11,232 bases of DNA from Pseudooctadecabacter sp. (GTDB taxonomy: Bacteria > Pseudomonadota > Alphaproteobacteria > Rhodobacterales > Rhodobacteraceae), in the NCBI GenBank assembly GCA_020628265.1, contig JAHDFG010000048.1:1-11232 (forward strand), read 5' to 3'. This document shows, one piece after another, positions 6,445-11,232 of the stretch. The notes under the pieces were generated by a model. That model was not told the origin of the DNA, searched no databases, and worked only from the letters and a program-made list of their open reading frames with translations. The position numbers were made by a program, and so were the translations under genes. Position 1 is the first letter of the stretch; each line of letters opens with the position of its first letter.

Positions 6445-6629
6445 GCCTTGATTGGGCGGGGCTGATGCGCGCGGGGCTGGTGGGGCTGCGCTTGCAGCCA
6501 GCGCAGTTCTGGGCGCTGACGCCTGCGGAATTGATGCTGATGCTGGGATTGGATCAGGGCAGCGCGCCGATGGGGCGCAGCCAGCTTGATGCGCTGCTGG
6601 CGGCCTTTCCGGACAAAGGAGATACGTGA
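6441..6629 (+). CDS. g10.1: Small tail assembly chaperone-like protein (rcc01693 / Phage_TAC_6 type)
   Basis: A 62-residue protein containing the short conserved segment QFWALTPAELMLMLGL (22-37), typical of the small GTA/phage proteins placed just before the tape measure gene (FW...TP.E pattern). It is often missed in annotation because of its size. The start overlaps the g10 stop as ATGA and its stop shares one base with the g11 start (TGATG), so it is wedged between two coupled genes. By analogy with the two-gene chaperone arrangement of siphophages, g10 and g10.1 may together serve as the two chaperone components. Confidence 0.85.
   Translation: MSLDWAGLMRAGLVGLRLQPAQFWALTPAELMLMLGLDQGSAPMGRSQLDALLAAFPDKGDT
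6616..6621 (+). promoter_or_regulatory. Ribosome binding site that fixes the tape measure start
   Basis: AAGGAG lies inside the end of g10.1, 7 bases before ATG 6629 and only 4 before the alternative GTG 6626. Confidence 0.7.
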
Positions 6630-7288
6630 TGCGGGATTTTGAACGACTGGATGCCTTCGGCGAAGATATTGAGACCCTTGAGCGGAGCCTTGGTGATGTG
6701 TCGGGGATGACGAATGCGTTTTCCGCGCAGCTGGGCGATGTGCGACTGGCGTTGGCGGACACGAACCGGGATCTCGCGTCGCTAGAGCGAGGATTCTCGG
6801 GCGGGTTGAAGCGGGCGTTTGACGGGCTGGTACTGGATGGTGCCAGCCTGGCGGATACATTCCGGACGATTGGGCAGGCCATGATCCAGACCACGTATAA
6901 TGCCGCCGTCAAACCAGTGACGGATCAGCTGGGATCTTTGCTCGCCAGTGGTGTTGGTGCCTTGTTTGGCGGGGCGACTGCTTTTGAGAAAGGTGGGTCG
7001 TTTGCGCAAGGGCGGGTGATGCCTTTTGCCAAAGGTGGTGTTGTCAGCGGGACGACCGCGTTCCCGATGCGCGGAGGCCTGGGTGTGATGGGCGAGGCGG
7101 GGCCTGAGGCGATTATGCCACTGACACGTGGAGCGGATGGCAGCCTTGGCGTGCGCGCCCAAGGTGGCGGCGGCGTTCATGTGACGATGAACATTAGCAC
7201 TCCGGATGTCACGGGTTTTCAACGCAGTCAGGGCCAGGTCGCGGCGCAAATGGCGCGGGCTTTGGGCCGTGGGCAGCGCAACAGATAG
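6629..7288 (+). CDS. g11: Short phage tail tape measure protein
   Basis: This protein sets tail length and lies inside the tube until DNA ejection. It is 219 residues, far shorter than the 600-2000 residues usual in siphophages but normal for RcGTA-type particles with short tails. Residues 1-60 are predicted helix and coiled coil (DIETLERSLGDV; DVRLALADTNRDLASLERG). A central helical/hydrophobic part follows (ADTFRTIGQAMIQTTYN; LGSLLASGVGALFGG). The C-terminal GFSGG/FAKGG-type glycine-rich region, with FEKGGSFAQGRVMPFAKGG and GEAGPEAIMPLTRG (156-168), is the standard tape measure signature. ATG 6629 is preferred over GTG 6626 because of AAGGAG spacing. Confidence 0.93.
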   Translation: MRDFERLDAFGEDIETLERSLGDVSGMTNAFSAQLGDVRLALADTNRDLASLERGFSGGLKRAFDGLVLDGASLADTFRTIGQAMIQTTYNAAVKPVTDQLGSLLASGVGALFGGATAFEKGGSFAQGRVMPFAKGGVVSGTTAFPMRGGLGVMGEAGPEAIMPLTRGADGSLGVRAQGGGGVHVTMNISTPDVTGFQRSQGQVAAQMARALGRGQRNR

Positions 7289-7297
7289 GGGGCGGAT

Positions 7298-7930
7298 ATG
7301 GATTTTCACGAGGTGCGGTTTCCCGCGGCATTGAGCTTTGGCTCGCTTGGCGGACCGGAGCGGCGGACAGAGATTGTGACGCTGGCCAATGGGCACGAGG
7401 AGCGCAACACCCCGTGGCAGCATTCGCGCAGGCGGTATGATGCGGGCGTGGGGCTGCGGTCTTTGGATGATGTGGAGACGATGATCGCGTTTTTTGAGGC
7501 GCGGCGCGGGCAGTTGCACGGGTTTCGTTGGAAGGATTGGTCTGACTACAAAAGCTGTGTGCCATTGGACGACGTTTCGCCCTTTGATCAATTGATCGGC
7601 AGTGGGGATGAGGTGCTGACGACGTTTCAGATGGCCAAGTGTTATCACTCGGGCGGTGCGGAGTATTGGCGGCCGGTGACCAAGCCTGTGGACGGGACAG
7701 TCCGAGTCGCTGTGGGTGGGGTTGAGCAGCAGGAAGACGTTGATTTCACTGTTGATTATACGACGGGCATTGTGACCTTTGGCGCGGCCCCGGATATGGG
7801 AGCCGAAATCCGGATGGGGTTTGAGCTGGATGTGCCGGTGCGGTTTGATACCGATGTCATCCAGACCTCTGCCGCATCCTTCCGCGCGGGCGATGTGCCA
7901 AATGTGCCGGTGGTCGAGGTGCGCGTATGA
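7298..7930 (+). CDS. g12: Distal tail protein (DUF2460 / TIGR02217 family)
   Basis: A 210-residue baseplate protein expected to form the ring joining the tail tube to the hub. The family hallmarks are the N-terminal FHEVRFPAALSFGSLGGPERRTE (3-25), the RRRYDAGVGLRSLDDVE segment (44-60) and ARRGQLHGFRWKDWSDYK (68-85), followed by the C-terminal strands RVAVGGVEQQEDVDFTVDY. ATG 7298 has the G-rich TAGGGGGCGG just upstream, nine bases after the g11 stop. The stop overlaps the g13 start as ATGA. The family was originally a domain of unknown function; the distal tail role comes from the RcGTA structure. Confidence 0.93.
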   Translation: MDFHEVRFPAALSFGSLGGPERRTEIVTLANGHEERNTPWQHSRRRYDAGVGLRSLDDVETMIAFFEARRGQLHGFRWKDWSDYKSCVPLDDVSPFDQLIGSGDEVLTTFQMAKCYHSGGAEYWRPVTKPVDGTVRVAVGGVEQQEDVDFTVDYTTGIVTFGAAPDMGAEIRMGFELDVPVRFDTDVIQTSAASFRAGDVPNVPVVEVRV

Positions 7931-8802
7931 GTGCGCTGACGCAACATCTGAGCCGGGGGGTGACGACCGTGTGCCGGTGTTGGCGGGTGACGCGGGCCGA
8001 TGGGCAGACTTATGGGTTCACTGATCACGATTTGCCTGTGGTCTTTGACGGCCAACGCTTTGAGGCGAGCACCGGGATGACCGCGCGTGCGATCGAGCAG
8101 GGCACGGGGCTGGCGGTGGACAACTCAGAGGCTGTTGGGGCGTTGAGTTCTGCGGCGATCACTGAGGCGGACATTGATCAAGGGCGGCTTGATGGGGCGG
8201 AGGTCGTTGCATGGCTTGTGAATTGGCGGGATGTGTCCGAACGGGTGATCCAGTTTCGTGGGACAATCGGAGAGCTTCGCCGGAGCGGTGGGGCATTCCA
8301 TGCCGAGCTGCGTGGGCTGAGCGATGCGCTGAACCAGCCGCAGGGGCGAATTTTTCATCCTGATTGTGCGGCGGTGTTGGGTGACAGCACCTGTGGCATT
8401 GATTTGACCGATCCAGCGTTTGTTGTGGAGGCAGGATTGCTTACGGCCTCGGACGGGCGGAGCGTCGTGGTGCCGGGGGCAGAGACCTATCCGTCGGGAT
8501 GGTTCGAGCGCGGTGTATTGCGTGTCATCTCGGGCGATGGGGCAGCGCTGCAGGGTGTGGTCAAGCACGATCGGCTGGTGGATGGCGCACGCGAGGTGAC
8601 ACTGTGGGAGCCGTTGCGTGTGGAGTTGCAGGTAGGCGACATCGTGCGCCTGACGGCGGGGTGCGACAAGCGCGGTGAGACCTGCCGGGTGAAGTTTGGG
8701 AATTTCGTCAATTTTCGTGGCTTTCCGCATATTCCGGGTGAGGATTGGTTGGTCAGCGTGCCGCGTGGTGTGGGCGATGATGGCGGGAGCCTGAATTCAT
8801 GA
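7927..8802 (+). CDS. g13: Tail hub protein (DUF2163 / phage BR0599 family) with putative iron-sulfur site
   Basis: A 291-residue baseplate hub protein sitting between the distal tail ring and the megatron. The N-terminal part (DUF2163) has CRCWRVTRADGQTYGFTDHD (16-35) and AITEADIDQGRLDGAEV (77-93). The C-terminal part has the conserved four-cysteine set: C147 (HPDCAAVLGDSTCG) with C156, and C246 (TAGCDKRGETCRVKFGNF) with C253. In lambda tail-tip protein L and related hubs such a set binds an iron-sulfur cluster; here it is inferred from spacing. FRGFPHIPGEDW (263-274) is another family signature. It is coupled to g12 and g14 by ATGA overlaps, with GAGGT upstream of the start. Confidence 0.93.
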   Translation: MSALTQHLSRGVTTVCRCWRVTRADGQTYGFTDHDLPVVFDGQRFEASTGMTARAIEQGTGLAVDNSEAVGALSSAAITEADIDQGRLDGAEVVAWLVNWRDVSERVIQFRGTIGELRRSGGAFHAELRGLSDALNQPQGRIFHPDCAAVLGDSTCGIDLTDPAFVVEAGLLTASDGRSVVVPGAETYPSGWFERGVLRVISGDGAALQGVVKHDRLVDGAREVTLWEPLRVELQVGDIVRLTAGCDKRGETCRVKFGNFVNFRGFPHIPGEDWLVSVPRGVGDDGGSLNS

Positions 8803-9230
8803 GCCGGGTGGTTGAGGCCGCGCGGGAGTGGATTGGGACGCCGTATGTCCATCAGGCCACAAAGAAGGGGGCCGGGTGTGATTGCCTTGGGCTGCTTCGA
8901 GGTGTTTGGCGCGAGCTTTATGGGGCCGAACCACAATCTGTGCCTGCCTATACAATGGATTGGGATGAGCCGCAGGGGCGGGAGGTTTTGGCCCGCGCCT
9001 TGGCGCGACATTTGGAGCCTAAGCCGCTGGCGGACGCCTGTGCGGGGGATGTGCTGCTCTTTCGGATGCGAAAAGGCGCGGTGGCCAAGCATGTTGGGAT
9101 CGCGGCGGAGGTGGGGGCCTCCCCAAGCTTTATTCACAGCTATCTGGGACACGGCGTCGTTGAGAGCCCGCTGACGATGGCGTGGGCTGGGCGCATCGCA
9201 GGGCGGTTTGCCTTTATCAAAGGATCATAA
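8799..9230 (+). CDS. g14: NlpC/P60 family peptidase (tail-associated cell-wall hydrolase)
   Basis: A 143-residue cysteine peptidase expected to cut the peptidoglycan stem peptide of the recipient during DNA entry. The N-terminal helix AREWIGTPYVHQA precedes the catalytic motif GAGCDCLGLLRGVW, where C29 is the nucleophile of the DCxGL signature (C27 is an extra neighbouring cysteine). The catalytic His is H98 (KHVGIAAE) and the third polar residue is probably H113 (FIHSY), so all three are present. There is no signal peptide, fitting delivery on the particle. It overlaps g13 by ATGA and is separated from g15 by only three bases. This gene pair of peptidase and megatron is standard in GTAs. Confidence 0.95.
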   Translation: MSRVVEAAREWIGTPYVHQATKKGAGCDCLGLLRGVWRELYGAEPQSVPAYTMDWDEPQGREVLARALARHLEPKPLADACAGDVLLFRMRKGAVAKHVGIAAEVGASPSFIHSYLGHGVVESPLTMAWAGRIAGRFAFIKGS

Positions 9231-9233
9231 TTT

Positions 9234-11232
9234 ATGGCCACGATTATACTTTCGGCGGCGGGCATGGCTCTTGGCAGCACTGTGGGCGGCACCTTTCTTG
9301 GGATTTCTGCGGCGGCGATTGGCCGGGCGGCGGGCGCGGCCATTGGGCGACACATTGATGAGCGGCTGCTTGGCGCCGGTGCAGCACCAGTCGAGACAGG
9401 GCGGATTGATCGCTTTCGTTTGACTGGGGCCAGCGAGGGGACACCGCTGACGCGGGTTTACGGGCGGATGCGCGTGGGTGGGCATGTCATCTGGGCCTCA
9501 CGCTTTCAGGAGAGCAGCGAAACGACCGGTGGCGGCAAGGGTGGGACGCCTCAGCCCAAAACGACGACCTATAGCTATTCGGTCAGCATGGCGCTTGCGC
9601 TCTGTCGGGGCGAGATTACCCATGTGGGCCGGGTGTGGGCTGATGGGGTGGAGGTGAACCCCGAAGACCTGAACATGCGAGTTTACCGAGGGACCGAGGA
9701 TCAACTGCCAGATCCGAAGATGGTGGCGGTAGATGGCCATGTCCCGGCGTATCGCGGGATCGCTTATGTGGTGTGCGAGGACATGCCGCTGGGTGCCTTT
9801 GGCAACCGCGTGCCACAGCTGTCTTTTGAGGTGTTTCGTCCTGCGGAGCAGAGCACGCCAGAAGACGCGGAGGATATCGCACATCTTGTGAATGGCGTCG
9901 CTTTGATCCCTGGCACGGGGGAATATGCTTTGGCGACGTCCCCGGTTTTTCTGAGTGGGGAGTATGGGGAGCAGGTGCCTGTCAACTCGCATTCACCCGC
10001 GGGTCAGACGGATTTTGTGCAATCGCTTGGCGCGTTGTCTGGGGAATTGCCGCAGTGTCAGTCTGTGTCGCTGGTTGTGTCTTGGTTTGGGGATGATTTG
10101 CGGTGCGGGTCCTGCCAGATCAAGCCGAAGGTCGAGCAGACTGAGGTGGACAGCGAGCAGATGCCGTGGCGGGTAAATGGTATCACACGCGGTGCGGCTG
10201 AGGTTGTGCCTATGGAGGGCGGGAGGCCGCTTTATGGAGGCACGCCTGCGGATGCGTCGGTCATCGAGGCGATTGCGGCTCTGCGGGACAGCGGTAAGTC
10301 TGTGCTCTATTACCCGTTTATTCTGATGGAGCAGTTGGAAGGGAACACGCTGGTTGATCCATATACTGGCGGGACGGGGCAGGCTGTGTTGCCTTGGCGG
10401 GGGCGGATTACGACGAGCCTTGCGCCGGGCGTTAGTGGTTCGCCTGACGGGACCGCTGCGGCGGAGGCGGAGGTTGCCGATTTCTTTGGGACCGCCGCGG
10501 TGGCAGATTTCTCTGTCTCGGGTGGCGAGGTGTCCTACTCGGGGCCTGCGGAATGGTCTTTCCGGCGCTATATTTTGCATCAAGCGTTTTTGTGCCAGGC
10601 GGCGGGTGGGGTCGATGCGTTCTGCATCGGCTCGGAAATGGTGGCGTTGACGCAGGTCAGGGGGGCGGACAACAGCTTTCCAGCTGTGGCGGCGTTGAAG
10701 ACATTGGCCGCCGATGTTCGCAGCGTTCTGGGGCCCGGATGCAAGATCAGTTATGCGGCGGATTGGTCGGAGTATCATGGCTATCAGCCGGTGGGCACAG
10801 GGGACAAGTTCTTTCACCTCGATCCGCTGTGGGCCGATCCGAACATCGATTTCGTCGGGATCGACAATTACATGCCGCTGAGTGATTGGCGGGATGGTGA
10901 TGACCATTTGGATGCGTCTCACGGCACGGTTTATGATCTGGATTATCTGACCGGCAATGTTGCCGGTGGTGAGGGGTATGATTGGTTTTACCACTCGCAC
11001 GAAGCAACGGAGGCCCAGATCAGAACGCCGATTACCGATGGGAATGGTGAGCCTTGGGTGTGGCGGTACAAGGACCTTCAGGGCTGGTGGGCGAATGCGC
11101 ATCACGACCGGGTTGGGGGCGTTCGGCAGACGCAAGCCACCGACTGGCAGCCTCAGAGCAAGCCGATTTGGTTTACGGAACTTGGCTGTGCTGCGATTGA
11201 TCGGGGGACCAATCAGCCGAACAAGTTTCTGG
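9234..11232 (+). CDS. g15: Megatron tail-tip/host-specificity protein with GTA TIM-barrel domain (3' end outside window)
   Basis: This is the largest GTA protein, at the tail tip; its N-terminal 666 codons are visible and the frame runs open past the last base. The start ATG 9234 follows g14 by three bases, with AAAGGA nine bases upstream. Residues 3-38 are a Gly/Ala-rich hydrophobic stretch (ILSAAGMALGSTVGG, then GISAAAIGRAAGAAIG), possibly membrane-interacting. Residues about 57-200 are beta-rich tail-tip/hub-like (RVYGRMRVGGHVIWAS; TYSYSVSMALALCRGEI; FGNRVPQLSFEVF). From about residue 430 the glycoside-hydrolase-like TIM barrel of GTA megatrons appears: FCIGSEMVALTQVR (E468, likely acid/base), YAADWSEYHGY, FVGIDNYMPLSDW (D544-N545-Y546), and WFTELGCAAIDRGTNQPNKF (E649, likely nucleophile). 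Both glutamates are in place. The C-terminal attachment domains lie outside the window. Confidence 0.95.
   Translation, partial: MATIILSAAGMALGSTVGGTFLGISAAAIGRAAGAAIGRHIDERLLGAGAAPVETGRIDRFRLTGASEGTPLTRVYGRMRVGGHVIWASRFQESSETTGGGKGGTPQPKTTTYSYSVSMALALCRGEITHVGRVWADGVEVNPEDLNMRVYRGTEDQLPDPKMVAVDGHVPAYRGIAYVVCEDMPLGAFGNRVPQLSFEVFRPAEQSTPEDAEDIAHLVNGVALIPGTGEYALATSPVFLSGEYGEQVPVNSHSPAGQTDFVQSLGALSGELPQCQSVSLVVSWFGDDLRCGSCQIKPKVEQTEVDSEQMPWRVNGITRGAAEVVPMEGGRPLYGGTPADASVIEAIAALRDSGKSVLYYPFILMEQLEGNTLVDPYTGGTGQAVLPWRGRITTSLAPGVSGSPDGTAAAEAEVADFFGTAAVADFSVSGGEVSYSGPAEWSFRRYILHQAFLCQAAGGVDAFCIGSEMVALTQVRGADNSFPAVAALKTLAADVRSVLGPGCKISYAADWSEYHGYQPVGTGDKFFHLDPLWADPNIDFVGIDNYMPLSDWRDGDDHLDASHGTVYDLDYLTGNVAGGEGYDWFYHSHEATEAQIRTPITDGNGEPWVWRYKDLQGWWANAHHDRVGGVRQTQATDWQPQSKPIWFTELGCAAIDRGTNQPNKFL

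Larger units (their letters stand above)
1..11232 (+). other. Gene transfer agent structural cluster, g2 to g15 (partial at both ends)
   Basis: Fourteen consecutive plus-strand genes appear in the RcGTA order: terminase, portal, g3.5, protease, capsid, adaptor, stopper, terminator, tail tube, two chaperone-like proteins, tape measure, distal tail protein, hub, NlpC/P60 peptidase and megatron. Diagnostic items are the small g3.5 and g10.1 proteins, the very short tape measure and the TIM-barrel megatron, which are typical of GTAs rather than of ordinary siphophages. All reading frames seen are intact, without frameshift or internal stop, which argues for selection on function rather than a decaying prophage. 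No promoter was recognised; transcription presumably starts upstream of the window. A functional prophage with a GTA-like module is the alternative, but no integration, replication or lysis gene lies within these 11 kb. Confidence 0.93.

Noticed and set aside
6141..7648. Long minus-strand open frames opposite g10-g12
   Set aside because: Low-complexity Ser/Pro/Arg composition and no family resemblance; the opposite strand has well-supported coupled genes.
9993..11135. Minus-strand open frame of 380 codons opposite g15
   Set aside because: Arg/Pro/His-rich composition typical of an antisense shadow of a GC-rich gene, no ribosome binding site or recognisable domain, and the plus strand carries a clear megatron.
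1..11232. CRISPR array, tRNA, insertion sequence or attachment site
   Set aside because: No spaced direct repeats, cloverleaf, transposase or terminal repeats were seen, and genes cover nearly the whole window.

Overview
The window is one continuous, plus-strand head-and-tail gene block whose families and order match the structural cluster of the Rhodobacter capsulatus-type gene transfer agent (RcGTA), from g2 (large terminase) to g15 (megatron tail-tip protein). It is cut at both ends: the terminase lacks its N-terminal ATPase start, and g15 runs open past the last base. The GC-rich sequence, alphaproteobacterial Shine-Dalgarno usage and product similarity suggest a Rhodobacterales (Roseobacter/Rhodobacter-type) chromosome. 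Related clusters occur in other alphaproteobacterial orders, so the order-level placement is an inference. No integrase, repressor, replication, lysis or cargo gene is seen in the window.

Layout: 1-920 terminase (g2); 921-1028 short non-coding spacer; 1029-4206 capsid module: portal (g3), small coiled-coil/membrane protein (g3.5), prohead protease (g4), major capsid protein (g5); 4207-4357 a strongly self-complementary spacer; 4358-5669 neck module: adaptor (g6), stopper (g7), tail terminator (g8); 5670-5713 spacer with a 12-bp palindrome; 5714-7288 tail tube module: major tail protein (g9), two tail-assembly chaperone-like proteins (g10, g10.1), short tape measure (g11); 7298-11232 baseplate module: distal tail protein (g12), hub (g13), NlpC/P60 peptidase (g14), megatron (g15).

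How they work together: terminase would package DNA through the portal into a procapsid of g5 protein matured by g4. Adaptor, stopper and terminator join the head to a tail tube of g9 protein, whose length is set by g11 with help from the chaperones. The baseplate proteins g12-g15 recognise and open the recipient envelope, with g14 cutting peptidoglycan and g15 carrying a glycosidase-like TIM-barrel domain. Most junctions are ATGA-type overlaps, pointing to translational coupling in one long operon. The genes for the two highest-copy products, capsid (g5) and tail tube (g9), are uncoupled from the genes before them and have their own leaders.

The main part not explained by known GTA genes is the spacer after the capsid gene, where two consecutive inverted repeats could fold into an extended RNA structure. 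The system itself is a known one (a GTA); I did not find evidence for a wholly new system.
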